A DNA stretch of 64,000 bases. Source: Chitinophagaceae bacterium (GTDB taxonomy: Bacteria; Bacteroidota; Bacteroidia; Chitinophagales; Chitinophagaceae). Under the pieces are notes generated by a model. The model ran no database searches, had not been told where the DNA came from, and was given only the letters and a program-made list of their open reading frames with translations. The translations under genes and the position numbers were made by a program. The stretch is from contig JADKAZ010000002.1 of NCBI GenBank assembly GCA_016719015.1, forward strand, positions 434,001-498,000, read 5' to 3'. Positions within the stretch are counted from its first letter, which is position 1; the number at the start of each line of letters is the position of its first letter. This document shows positions 27,242-35,410 of the stretch, piece by piece.

Positions 27242-28441
27242 TTATTTGTTGTTTGTTACTGGGGACTCAATTATTACCGAGTCCTTCAGGTTGGGATTGC
27301 CTCCTGTTGGTGGTTGTGCATTAATTCCGTTGAGTAATTTACCGGCTGATGAAAAATGATGACGGCTCCATTTCCCTAATATCGTTCCTTGCTTCAGCAC
27401 AAATAAACAGGGGTTTGTTCTGGCTGCTGTACGGATAGCCGTATTATCACATTTTAAAACCTGGACATTACGGAAAGAAGTGCCTGCTAATTTAGCCTCC
27501 GCTTCTCCCGGCTGAGTAGTTATTAAGTAAACAGGAATATTTTTCGCTTTTGCCTCTGCATATACTTTGGAAAAACTTTTCTCCCATGTAGAAACAGGGA
27601 CATTGAAATTTTCGCAGAATAGCAGCACCGCATAGGATTGTTGTAATACTATTTGTGTGGAATCTTCATTTGTAATTCCGGAAAGATTGAACCCGGCTAT
27701 GGGTGGTTGGTTATTCTTTCCCCTTCTTACAACTTTATCATACCGCTTAATTAATTTATAAGTGGTACTGTTGAAGTCAGCAGGAAATTTATCTGCTGTA
27801 AATTCCACCTGCTTTCCACCTTTATCGTAGATAAATGTTATAACGGTGCTGTCTGGAATTGCATCCGCAGGCATTTTCATTTTCTCTGCTATATTATTTC
27901 CTTTCTTATACGGCAAACAATCAACGAAAGGTAAATAAGTAAGGCTATACCATTGCATACCAAAACTCAGTACGGTAATACCAAGCATTGTGATCGTTGT
28001 GGCTTTCCCGGGGAATAATGAGGTGATCAATTTTTGTTTCCAGAAAAGAAAACCGATAAGTATAAGTAATGCTACATCTTTCAGGAAGGAAGTCTTTGGC
28101 GTTATGGGTAAACAATCGCCAAAGCAGCCGCAGCTTCTGAATTTACCAGAGAGATAGGCATATCCCGTCAGGAAAGTAAAGAATACGATCAGCAGTAATA
28201 ATAACCAGCTAAATAGTTTGATCCTCCAGCCAAGCAACAAAGCAAAACCGGCAATAATTTCAAAAGCATTCATGAGAACCGACAGCAATAATGTCCATGA
28301 ATTGAACTGGTGCATTCCCCATAATTCAAAAAATTCCTGCATTTTATAGCTGAGCCCTAATGGGTCATTAGCTTTCACCAGGCCGGAGAAGATGAATAAC
28401 ACTCCTACAATGATCCTTGCTATATTAACTGCTGCTTTCAT
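27242..28441 (-). CDS. DoxX/MauE-like membrane protein with thioredoxin-like C-terminal domain (BT_3928 type)
   Basis: 399 residues. The N-terminal half has at least four helices of the DoxX/MauE type (IARIIVGVLFIFSGLVKAND, ALLLGWRIKLFSWLLLLLI) with a CGCFGDC cluster after the third, a likely redox or metal site. After another helix (~145-165) comes a periplasmic domain of about 220 residues resembling thioredoxin-fold proteins (QQSYAVLLFCENFNVP, IPVYLITTQPGE, NPCLFVLKQGTILGKW) but without a CxxC. Probably envelope redox. The DUF1599-DoxX pair is a conserved Bacteroidota neighbourhood. Confidence 0.75.
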   Translation of the reverse strand: MKAAVNIARIIVGVLFIFSGLVKANDPLGLSYKMQEFFELWGMHQFNSWTLLLSVLMNAFEIIAGFALLLGWRIKLFSWLLLLLIVFFTFLTGYAYLSGKFRSCGCFGDCLPITPKTSFLKDVALLILIGFLFWKQKLITSLFPGKATTITMLGITVLSFGMQWYSLTYLPFVDCLPYKKGNNIAEKMKMPADAIPDSTVITFIYDKGGKQVEFTADKFPADFNSTTYKLIKRYDKVVRRGKNNQPPIAGFNLSGITNEDSTQIVLQQSYAVLLFCENFNVPVSTWEKSFSKVYAEAKAKNIPVYLITTQPGEAEAKLAGTSFRNVQVLKCDNTAIRTAARTNPCLFVLKQGTILGKWSRHHFSSAGKLLNGINAQPPTGGNPNLKDSVIIESPVTNNK

Positions 28442-28442
28442 A

Positions 28443-28973
28443 TTACATAAGAATTAAGGCAAACACTGCATAGTTGATCATATCATGATAGTTGGCATCA
28501 ATTCCTTCACTCATGATTGTTTTCCCGTCATTATTTAATATCTGGCGGATTCGCTGCAGTTTCATCAGGATGAGATCAACAAAACTTTCCTGGCTCATAC
28601 TGCGCCATGCTTCACCATAATCATGATTCTTATCCAGCATCAGGCTTTTGGCTATCTGTACATTTTTGTCAAACAAAACAGAAACCTCGTTAATATCCAT
28701 TTCTTCCGGTGCGTCTTCGGGCAGCTCTAATTGAATCAACCCGATAACTGCATAGTTGATGATGCCTTTAAATTCTGCTGCTATTCCATCCGATACTTTT
28801 TGTTCTCCCTTTTGCTGGATAGTACGGATTCTCTGTGCTTTGATGAATATCTGGTCAACAATGGAAATGGTACGCAACACTCTCCATGCTGTGCCGTAGT
28901 CTTTGGCTTTCTTCAGGAAAATATCTTTACAGGCGGCGATTGCCTTGTCGTATTGTTTATTCGTGTCGCTCAT
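28443..28973 (-). CDS. DUF1599 domain protein
   Basis: 176 residues formed by two similar halves: KKAKDYGTAWRVLRTISIVD with QRIRTIQQKGEQKVSDGI, and DKNHDYGEAWRSMSQESFVD with QRIRQILNNDGKTIMSEGI. Each half carries the DYG.AWR motif of the family, which resembles all-alpha nucleotide pyrophosphohydrolases in size and helix pattern; the activity is not established. Divergent from folP and 1 bp upstream of the DoxX-like gene. A minus-strand TATTTTTG (plus 28999-29006) is a possible -7 box. Confidence 0.85.
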   Translation of the reverse strand: MSDTNKQYDKAIAACKDIFLKKAKDYGTAWRVLRTISIVDQIFIKAQRIRTIQQKGEQKVSDGIAAEFKGIINYAVIGLIQLELPEDAPEEMDINEVSVLFDKNVQIAKSLMLDKNHDYGEAWRSMSQESFVDLILMKLQRIRQILNNDGKTIMSEGIDANYHDMINYAVFALILM

Positions 28974-29021
28974 TTAGTTATATTCTCTACTTTAGCTTCA
29001 AAAATAACGAACTAAAGCCTA

Positions 29022-29858
29022 ATGTTTACGCTGAATTGTAAAGGAAGATTGCTGGTTGTGGATAAACCACTTGTCATGGGTATCATCAATGTTACCCCAG
29101 ATTCATTTTACAGCGGCAGCAGGCACCAGGAAACGGACGCCATTTTGAAACGGGCAGAACAAATGCTGAAAGACGGTGCTACTATTCTTGACATTGGTGG
29201 ACAAAGTACAAGACCGGGTAGCGAAAAATTAAGTGCTGATGAAGAATTGAAAAGAGTGATAGCCCCTCTTGAAGCCATCAATAAAAATTTTTCCGAAGCT
29301 TTTATTTCCATTGATACTTATTATTCAATAGTTGCTACAAGGGCCGTGGAAGCTGGTGCGGTTATCATAAATGATATAAGTGCCGGTAGTATTGATTCAG
29401 CAATGATTGTAACGGTAGCCAGGTTAAATGTACCGTATGTGCTGATGCATATGCAAGGGATCCCACAAACAATGCAGCAACAACCGTACTATGAAAATGT
29501 AACAAAAGAAGTACTTGATTTTTTTATTCAAAAAGTTGATGAGTTACATAATTCCGGGATTACTGATGTAATAGTTGATCCTGGATTTGGTTTTGGTAAA
29601 ACAATCACTCATAATTTCGAACTACTAAGAAACCTATCTGTTTTTTCCATGCTTCACTGCCCTGTTATGCTGGGCATTTCCCGCAAATCCACCATCTACA
29701 AAACACTTGCAATTACCGCTGATGATTCATTGAATGGCACCACTGTTCTTAATACAATCGGGTTAATGAACGGAGCTTCTATTTTAAGGGTGCATGATGT
29801 AAAAGAGGCGATGGAAACAGTAAAACTCTTCGAAGCTTACCAACAGGCCGGAAAATAA
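29022..29858 (+). CDS. folP: Dihydropteroate synthase
   Basis: 278 residues. Joins p-aminobenzoate to dihydropterin pyrophosphate in folate synthesis; target of sulfonamides. Signature segments intact: MGIINVTPDSFYSGSR, DIGGQSTRPGSEKL, FISIDTYYS, INDISAG, LMHMQG, DPGFGFGKT and LGISRKSTI. Length is normal. Divergent from the DUF1599 operon; 49 bp separate the two starts. Confidence 0.95.
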   Translation: MFTLNCKGRLLVVDKPLVMGIINVTPDSFYSGSRHQETDAILKRAEQMLKDGATILDIGGQSTRPGSEKLSADEELKRVIAPLEAINKNFSEAFISIDTYYSIVATRAVEAGAVIINDISAGSIDSAMIVTVARLNVPYVLMHMQGIPQTMQQQPYYENVTKEVLDFFIQKVDELHNSGITDVIVDPGFGFGKTITHNFELLRNLSVFSMLHCPVMLGISRKSTIYKTLAITADDSLNGTTVLNTIGLMNGASILRVHDVKEAMETVKLFEAYQQAGK

Positions 29859-29884
29859 AAAGAGTTTCGCTATTAACGAAACTC
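29852..29884 (-). terminator. Hairpin terminator at the 3' end of folP, stronger in the minus direction
   Basis: GAGTTTCG (29862-29869), loop of 7, CGAAACTC (29877-29884). On the minus strand it is followed by TTTTTATTTT, which overlaps the folP stop; on the plus strand the following bases are only CTTTC. It therefore looks like the end of a minus-strand transcript from the 30-kb intergenic region, though it may also slow folP transcription. Confidence 0.55.
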
Positions 29885-29889
29885 CTTTC

Positions 29890-30055
29890 AAAAGGACATT
29901 TAGTAAGCCTTAATCACGGCTCTTCAAAGGAAGTTCTCAATAGTACAGATCATTTATCAGGGCTCGGCAAAAAGTACGGTGGTGGCAGTGTTTTCGGGGA
30001 CGGGTTCTCAGGGGTACGGTAGGTTAATCAGATCCTGGACTAAAAACGGGGCCAT
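29890..30055 (-). other. Unexplained intergenic segment, possible small RNA
   Basis: Between convergent folP and the FKBP gene. Bounded by a strong minus-strand terminator on each side, so a separate minus-strand RNA of about 150-190 nt is possible. It contains ACCGTACCCCTGA (minus strand of about 30010-30022), shared with the leader at 46.5 kb, and a second ACCGTAC about 45 nt further on. No clear TAnnTTTG promoter (nearest TACTATTG). Short frames exist on both strands but none has a convincing start. Confidence 0.3.
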
Positions 30056-30094
30056 TAAAAAAATACCCGTGTCACTCATTTAGTAACACGGGTA
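30056..30094 (-). terminator. Intrinsic terminator of the FKBP transcript
   Basis: Minus strand: TACCCGTGT paired with ACACGGGTA (plus 30064-30072 and 30086-30094), extended by ACT/AGT in the loop, then seven T. About 60 nt beyond the stop at 30154. Confidence 0.75.
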
Positions 30095-30153
30095 CAAAAT
30101 TGCAAATTAATTTGATGCAGACAACAATTATTTAATTGAGTTATATCAATTTT

Positions 30154-31074
30154 TTATTGTTGTACTGGTTGTATGCTGCTTCCCGGAACCCTGGGCTGCA
30201 CCGGGGCTTTGTCCTGTACAGTTACAATTTCTACCTCAAATATTAAATTTTCGTAAGGTTTGATAAGAGGTGAACCTGGACTACCGGCATAGGCAAGTAC
30301 TGAAGGAATATAAATTTTGGCTTTACCGCCGGGTTTCAAAAACATCATTGCCTCATCAAACCCTTTAATCATAGCACCAGTGCCGGCAACAAAAGGATAG
30401 GGTCCTACATGCTGAAAAGTAGAATCAGTATTACTGTCAAATGTTTTGCCTGACCAACTGGTACCAGTATAGTTTACGGAGATGTACTTACCGGAATCGA
30501 TCAGGTTTCCTGTACCTGGATTAAGTATTTCTACAAACGAACCTGAAGGAGTTTTTTGTGCCGTAATTTTTTTATCAGCCAGGTATTTTTCAATGGTTTT
30601 TATCTCCCCATCCAGCCATTGTTTGTTCAGGTTATCATAATCGGCACGGGCAGCAGAGTCACTTTTAAATACACCAACAACTTTCAGGTAGTAAGTTATC
30701 TTATCACCCCTTTTAAAATCTTTTGGAACACTTTGAGGATCTCTTTTAATAAAGGTATCCAGCATTTGCGTTGCAATTACACTGTCACCTAATTTCATAC
30801 TTGTCCATAATTCAGAAATATCGTAAGGTTGAGCTATTTTAGCTACCTGCATATAAACAGGTAAACCACCTTCCGTAGTAAAATAGACGCTGTCTTTAAT
30901 CTTCCTGGTAAAATGAACTTTGATAAAATCACCTTCTTTGATTTGTTGGGTATCACTTCCTTTAATCAGTTGGTAAGGCATGCCACCCGGCGTTTTACGA
31001 TAATCTGCTTTACCGCAGCTTACGAGCAGCACTCCTGCAAAAAGAACCCATAATAGGTTGTTGATTGTCTTCAT
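30154..31074 (-). CDS. FKBP-type peptidyl-prolyl isomerase lipoprotein with two FKBP-like domains
   Basis: 306 residues. Lipoprotein signal NLLWVLFAGVLLVSCGK with Cys at about 20. Residues ~170-295 are a canonical FKBP domain (SVNYTGTSWSGKTFDSN, FVAGTGAMIKGFDEAMMFLK, GGKAKIYIPSVLAYAG, LIFEVEIV). Residues ~30-140 have the same strand order (GDFIKVHFTRKIKDSVYFTT, LWTSMKLGDSVIATQML, ITYYLKVVGVF) but lack pocket residues, so this is a degenerate, probably chaperone-like copy. Helps folding of envelope proteins. Followed after 12 bp upstream by the DHH gene on the same strand. Confidence 0.85.
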   Translation of the reverse strand: MKTINNLLWVLFAGVLLVSCGKADYRKTPGGMPYQLIKGSDTQQIKEGDFIKVHFTRKIKDSVYFTTEGGLPVYMQVAKIAQPYDISELWTSMKLGDSVIATQMLDTFIKRDPQSVPKDFKRGDKITYYLKVVGVFKSDSAARADYDNLNKQWLDGEIKTIEKYLADKKITAQKTPSGSFVEILNPGTGNLIDSGKYISVNYTGTSWSGKTFDSNTDSTFQHVGPYPFVAGTGAMIKGFDEAMMFLKPGGKAKIYIPSVLAYAGSPGSPLIKPYENLIFEVEIVTVQDKAPVQPRVPGSSIQPVQQ

Positions 31075-31086
31075 ACTTTGTTTTAT

Positions 31087-32097
31087 TTATTGTAAAAGTT
31101 TTTCGTTTTCTTTCATAGCTTTTATGAAATGATCCACGGTTTTTTCCAGGGAGTCACTACTTCTGCCACCGGAGGCATTATAATGCCCTCCTCCTTCAAA
31201 ATATTTCCGTGCAAAGGTATTGCAATCAAATTCACCTTTGCTTCGAAAACTCCATTTCCTTTCCTCATCCCTATCGATTACCAATGCTACTAATTTAATA
31301 CCCTGAATGGATTGAGGATAGTTCACAAGCCCTTCAGTATCGCCGGTTTTTATATGGTATTTTAAAATATCGCTTTTAGGTATGGAAATCAGTGCTGTGT
31401 TGTATTCATAAAATATTTCCATCCTGTTCAGTAATACATTACCAATAAAACGCAACCGGTTCTCCAAAAAATTGTCAAAAAGATTTTCATGTACTATGCC
31501 ATGTTCCAGTCCTCTTAATTTCAGGTCTGCAACCATGGTATGCACTCCGGCATGGGTTGAAGCATACCGGAAGGAGCCGGTATCAGCGACCACCCCTGCA
31601 TAAATGCATTGTCCGATGGTAGTATTAATTTTATCAGCATTACCTGAATTAATAATAAAATCGTAGACCATTTCACAGGTAGAACTTTTTGATGTATCGC
31701 TTATTCCATAATCAAAAGATGCCACATCAGGTTCCTGGTGATGATCTATTAATATCTTTATACAGGTAAGTTGCTTCAATTTTTCTGTCATTCCTTTAGT
31801 GCGATGAAAAATGTTGAAGTCAAGGCAAAATAACCAATCAGCATTATCTAAAACAGCTTCAGCTTTTTTCTTATCCTTCTCATAATCCATCACTTCCCTG
31901 GCTCCGGGCATCCAGTTTACCCACCCTGCCCAGTTGGTAGGTGAAATTACAGTGACTGTATGGCCCAATAAAGCCAGGAAATGCTTCAATGCTAAAGTGG
32001 AACCCATTGCGTCAGCATCGGGTTTTTGGTGCATAGTAATAGCAATCTGTCGTGGCTCAGAAAGTAAGGGGAATATTTCCTCTATGGGTTTCATCAT
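31087..32097 (-). CDS. DHH/DHHA1 phosphoesterase, NrnA-like
   Basis: 336 residues from MMKPIEEIFPLL at 32097 (the adjacent ATG at 32094 is equally possible; an ATG at 32178 adds an unlikely N-terminus). Degrades short oligoribonucleotides and/or 3'-phosphoadenosine 5'-phosphate. DHH-family metal motifs: HQKPDADAMGSTLAL, CLDFNIFHRTKG, LIDHHQEPD (the DHH itself) and VADTGSFRYAST. The DHHA1 part has RSKGEFDCNTFARKYFEGGG and the substrate-binding GGGHYNASGGR. Divergent from ndk. Confidence 0.88.
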   Translation of the reverse strand: MMKPIEEIFPLLSEPRQIAITMHQKPDADAMGSTLALKHFLALLGHTVTVISPTNWAGWVNWMPGAREVMDYEKDKKKAEAVLDNADWLFCLDFNIFHRTKGMTEKLKQLTCIKILIDHHQEPDVASFDYGISDTSKSSTCEMVYDFIINSGNADKINTTIGQCIYAGVVADTGSFRYASTHAGVHTMVADLKLRGLEHGIVHENLFDNFLENRLRFIGNVLLNRMEIFYEYNTALISIPKSDILKYHIKTGDTEGLVNYPQSIQGIKLVALVIDRDEERKWSFRSKGEFDCNTFARKYFEGGGHYNASGGRSSDSLEKTVDHFIKAMKENEKLLQ

Positions 32098-32221
32098 AAA
32101 CGGGTGCGAAGATAAGAGTTTGCCGTGTGTTGTCAGGGGTTTCAGAGACAGGTTTCCGGGTATTGTTGCATTATTCATCTTGAAATAATGAAATCAAAAA
32201 ATATTAACCCCAACTTTCGCT

Positions 32222-32229
32222 TACCTTTG
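32222..32229 (+). promoter_or_regulatory. -7 promoter element for ndk
   Basis: TACCTTTG matches TAnnTTTG, 27 bp ahead of the ndk ATG. No TTTG at the -33 position. Confidence 0.42.
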
Positions 32230-32255
32230 CGGCCGAAAAAACAAATAAACGTACT

Positions 32256-32672
32256 ATGAGTAATCGAACATTTACCATGATCAAGCCGGATGCATTTAAA
32301 AATGGACATGCCGGCGCAATTTTAGACCGTATTTTACAGGAAGGTTACAGTATAAAAGCTTTAAAAATGACAAAGCTTACGCCTGAAAAAGCAGGTGAGT
32401 TCTACGCTATTCATAAAGAGAGGCCTTTTTATAAAGAACTGGTTTCTTTTATGTGTGAAGGACCTATTATTGCTGCAATACTGGAAAAAGAAAATGCAGT
32501 AGAAGACTTCCGTAAACTGATTGGTGCTACTGATCCCGCCAAAGCAGCTGAAGGAACTATCCGTAAATTATATGCTGCTTCTGTTGGAGAAAATGCAGTT
32601 CATGGGAGTGACAGTGATGCAAATGCTAAAATCGAAGGGGATTTTATGTTTTCGATGTTAGAACAATTTTGA
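32256..32672 (+). CDS. ndk: Nucleoside diphosphate kinase
   Basis: 138 residues, full length. Transfers the gamma phosphate of ATP to nucleoside diphosphates through a phospho-His. Seen: RTFTMIKPDAFKNGHAG, FYAIHKERPFYKELVSFM, GPIIAAILEKENAV and the active-site segment NAVHGSDSDANAKIE, whose His is the phosphorylated residue. Own promoter and terminator, so monocistronic. Confidence 0.96.
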   Translation: MSNRTFTMIKPDAFKNGHAGAILDRILQEGYSIKALKMTKLTPEKAGEFYAIHKERPFYKELVSFMCEGPIIAAILEKENAVEDFRKLIGATDPAKAAEGTIRKLYAASVGENAVHGSDSDANAKIEGDFMFSMLEQF

Positions 32673-32694
32673 TTACTATCCTGATTATATATTT

Positions 32695-32727
32695 AACCGG
32701 TGTTACTAATGTGATACCGGTTTTTTT
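32695..32727 (+). terminator. Intrinsic terminator of ndk
   Basis: AACCGGT (32695-32701) pairs with ACCGGTT (32716-32722), with further inner pairs, followed by TTTTTTATT. It lies between convergent ndk and the DUF2141 gene. Confidence 0.75.
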
Positions 32728-32745
32728 ATTGTTGTGAACTGAAAA

Positions 32746-33195
32746 TTATAAATACCTTGTTTTAATCTGGATAGCTGTTTGAGTTTTATCAGTATGGGTA
32801 AAACTTGCTTTTCGATTGGATGGCGGACCAAATGGTGCTGACGCATTGTTGGAGAACCCATACCCTTCTTTTGGAATACCTAAACCATTTTTATCCATTC
32901 GTTGGTTATTGTTTTCATCATGCAAAATAGCAATTGCATAATTGCCCGGTGGCACACTCTTAAAAATGATTGTAGCGTTTTTGTCAACGATATAAGCTTT
33001 TTCTTTTCCAACTGCTTTTTCAGGCTTGTCAGGAAATCCGATTCCATCTTTGAATAAGCTCACAAGTACCACACCATTGTTGTTATGGAGTTTTGTAATG
33101 GTTACTTTCAGATTTTGATTAGTAATTGGAGAGAATGATGTAAGAGAATTAATGAAAAGGAAACCCATTAAAACCACTATGATTTGTCTAATCAT
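32746..33195 (-). CDS. DUF2141 family exported protein
   Basis: 149 residues with a signal-like N-terminus (IIVVLMGFLFINSLTSFS). The body is the DUF2141 beta-sandwich: LKVTITKLHNNNGVVLVSLF, KDGIGFPDKPEKAV, NYAIAILHDENNNQRMDKNG and LGIPKEGYGFSNNA. The last two carry the conserved HDxNxNxxxD and P.EG.GFSNN signatures. Periplasmic or secreted; function of the family unknown. Confidence 0.85.
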   Translation of the reverse strand: MIRQIIVVLMGFLFINSLTSFSPITNQNLKVTITKLHNNNGVVLVSLFKDGIGFPDKPEKAVGKEKAYIVDKNATIIFKSVPPGNYAIAILHDENNNQRMDKNGLGIPKEGYGFSNNASAPFGPPSNRKASFTHTDKTQTAIQIKTRYL

Positions 33196-33313
33196 TATTA
33201 AGAATATTTTATCTGTCTATTACAAAAATAAATGCAATAAGTTCAGTGCTTTTGTTAAATAATAATTTTTCTTTCTGAACCGGGAGTCATAATTAACCGT
33301 TACTCATCATAGA

Positions 33314-34213
33314 TTAAATTTCTTTAAGCCTGGTTACTTTATTTGCTACCGGAGTCAACTTATAGCCTTCTTTGCGAAGTAAATTAATAACTCCTTTTTC
33401 TCCTGGTAAATGTCCGGCACCGACAGCAATCAGTAACGATTTTTTGGGCAACAGTGATTTTAGTTTCTCTACCCAATTCTGATTGCGATGATAAAGCAGG
33501 ATATCTGTAAAGCCAGCTATACCGGCATCTGTTGCTATTAATAAATTTTCTAATTTTTTTAAGTCCTGTTCTTTATATGCTTTGAACATTTCATTCATTT
33601 CGGTGTCATCACTTTCACCACTATTGGCTTTATCAATATATTCTACCAATTGTTCAGCCTGTAATTTATAGGGAATGCTGTCCAGTACTCCGGCCTGGTA
33701 CGACATTGTTTCCAATCCCTTTACTTTTTTATTGTAGCTTTTTGCCTCTTTCATTATTACCTGTTCCATCATAGCAGTATTATCGCAGGGCATGGAGCCT
33801 TCTTCAAGTGTGGAGGCAGCCAGCATGGGCTTATAGGTTTCCAGCATAGAAAAGGGCAGCATTGATCCTTTTTTTTCAAAATAAGATTTCACTTTTTGAT
33901 AGTCCGGGTCACTCAATAAATCTTTTAATGTGGTATCACCTATCATCTTCATTTTGTTGATAGCTCCTATCATTTCAAAGAGATTATCCATATCAACTTC
34001 GAAATAAACTTCATCACAATCGCTGATAGCTTTTTTCATGTTGTCACTCAGTATTGCATCCTCTGCGCAAATCAGGTGAATAGTACCGAACAAGTAAGAT
34101 GGCTTGTCTAAACCATTGCCACTTATTTTCCAAAGCAATGTATTGTTTTCATCTTGTGCAAACGAGGCCAGGGTTACAAGACTCACCAGTAATACAGCAC
34201 TAAATTTTTTCAT
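33314..34213 (-). CDS. TraB/GumN family exported protein
   Basis: 299 residues with a signal peptide (SAVLLVSLVTLASFAQ). TraB/GumN (TIKI-like) signatures: LLWKISGNGLDKPSYLFGTIH near the start, CDEVYFEVDMDN, LETMSYQAGVLDSIP and VGAGHLPGEKGVINLLRKEG near the end. The GTIH His, the Glu of FEVD and the GxGHLPG His fit the proposed metalloprotease-like site of the family, whose bacterial substrate is unknown. Single gene. Confidence 0.85.
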   Translation of the reverse strand: MKKFSAVLLVSLVTLASFAQDENNTLLWKISGNGLDKPSYLFGTIHLICAEDAILSDNMKKAISDCDEVYFEVDMDNLFEMIGAINKMKMIGDTTLKDLLSDPDYQKVKSYFEKKGSMLPFSMLETYKPMLAASTLEEGSMPCDNTAMMEQVIMKEAKSYNKKVKGLETMSYQAGVLDSIPYKLQAEQLVEYIDKANSGESDDTEMNEMFKAYKEQDLKKLENLLIATDAGIAGFTDILLYHRNQNWVEKLKSLLPKKSLLIAVGAGHLPGEKGVINLLRKEGYKLTPVANKVTRLKEI

Positions 34214-34333
34214 AAAACGATAATTGAGACAAATTAGCTAAAAGACTTAGATGATAATTATCCGTTTCACCGACGGTTATTTAAAGAAAAGAGTTGTACA
34301 AAGACCTTTCCAAATAATAATAATGCCTTAGTG

Positions 34334-35374
34334 TCAGTAAAAAACCTCCTTCCAGTAACGGGAAAATTTTGTGCCCCATTGTATGTTTGACTCTAGCGGA
34401 GAAATTGTCAGACCCAACTCCTGCTTTATAGCCAGTTCGGGAAGATTAACACCGGCCCCTAATGCAGCTGAAATGGTACCCTGCACCCGGGGATTAATTT
34501 CAAGAATCAAGAATTGCCCTGCTGCTGATCTTTTAACCTGGATGCCAATATTACCATGCAACTTGAGTTCTTTTATTATTTGCCCACAATAATGAATGAT
34601 AGCATCTTCTTTTACAAATTCACCTTCAATACTAATGCCGTTGATCATTTTACTTCTCAAACGGGGAATTATAACTACAGGCTCTCCATGGTTTGCCAAA
34701 CAGTCAACGGAATATTCTTCACCGGGTAAATATTCACTTACCAGTAATTCCGGAATAGCACCCGATGAAAGGGTCTGTACCGCATCACTCAAAGCAATAT
34801 ATGTTGAAGTGGGCTTTTGATTAAACAGTAGATCCAGTGCATTAAATTGACTACTTACAATTCTGAAACCCCGGCTTCCATTAGAAACCGATGGTTTGAA
34901 ACAAACTTGTTTTTCGGGATAGCCTAATTCTTCCACTGCAAGTTTAAATTGTTCAACTGTTTCTACCACCCTAAAATCAGGAACAGGCATTCCCCTCCAT
35001 TGCAGGAATTCGTATAGCCTGCTTTTATTGTTAGCAATTTCAAGGGACGCAACCGGAGAAACAAGAAGTTTGACACCCGCCAATTCAAATTCTTTAGTAT
35101 GCAGTGATAACGGGATAAGCTCTTTTGTTACCAATGGCATCAGGACATGAATATTCTTTTTCCTGCAAAGTGTAAGAATAGCATCAATGAAAGAGGGATG
35201 AGTAGCTAAGGGAATTACTTCAAAGTCGTTTGTAAGATATCTTCCCACCGCTCCGGGATTTGCATCTGCTACTGTTACTTTAAATAAATTATTCTTTTGT
35301 AAACATTCTAAAATGCCTGCAGCTCCTGGTGCACCGCCGCCGGTCATAAGAATATTTATTATTTCCTTAGTCAC
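34334..35374 (-). CDS. ATP-grasp enzyme, carbamoyl-phosphate-synthase-like
   Basis: 346 residues. An N-terminal pre-ATP-grasp Rossmann domain (ILMTGGGAPGAAGILECLQ) and a central ATP-grasp fold: KQVCFKPSVSNGSRGFRIV for nucleotide binding, LLVSEYLPGEEYSVDCLAN and FLILEINPRVQGTIS for the metal-binding Glu/Asn pair. Family members ligate a carboxylate to an amine or thiol using ATP; the substrate cannot be inferred. It starts 36 bp downstream of the UbiD gene on the same strand. Confidence 0.8.
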   Translation of the reverse strand: MTKEIINILMTGGGAPGAAGILECLQKNNLFKVTVADANPGAVGRYLTNDFEVIPLATHPSFIDAILTLCRKKNIHVLMPLVTKELIPLSLHTKEFELAGVKLLVSPVASLEIANNKSRLYEFLQWRGMPVPDFRVVETVEQFKLAVEELGYPEKQVCFKPSVSNGSRGFRIVSSQFNALDLLFNQKPTSTYIALSDAVQTLSSGAIPELLVSEYLPGEEYSVDCLANHGEPVVIIPRLRSKMINGISIEGEFVKEDAIIHYCGQIIKELKLHGNIGIQVKRSAAGQFLILEINPRVQGTISAALGAGVNLPELAIKQELGLTISPLESNIQWGTKFSRYWKEVFY

Positions 35375-35410
35375 AGGTTAAAAGTAGAACCTAATAAGGA
35401 GAAATTAAAA

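Noticed and set aside
29938..30055. A +1 frameshift at CCC TGA that would join two short minus-strand frames into a Pro-rich peptide of about 34 residues
   Set aside because: The peptide frame has no ribosome-binding site or known relatives, and the CCC TGA context alone is too weak; chance is enough to explain it.
29903..30084. Open plus-strand frame of about 60 codons across the folP-FKBP intergenic region
   Set aside because: No ATG or convincing start, it runs through both the shared 13-mer and a terminator stem, and coding character is not apparent.
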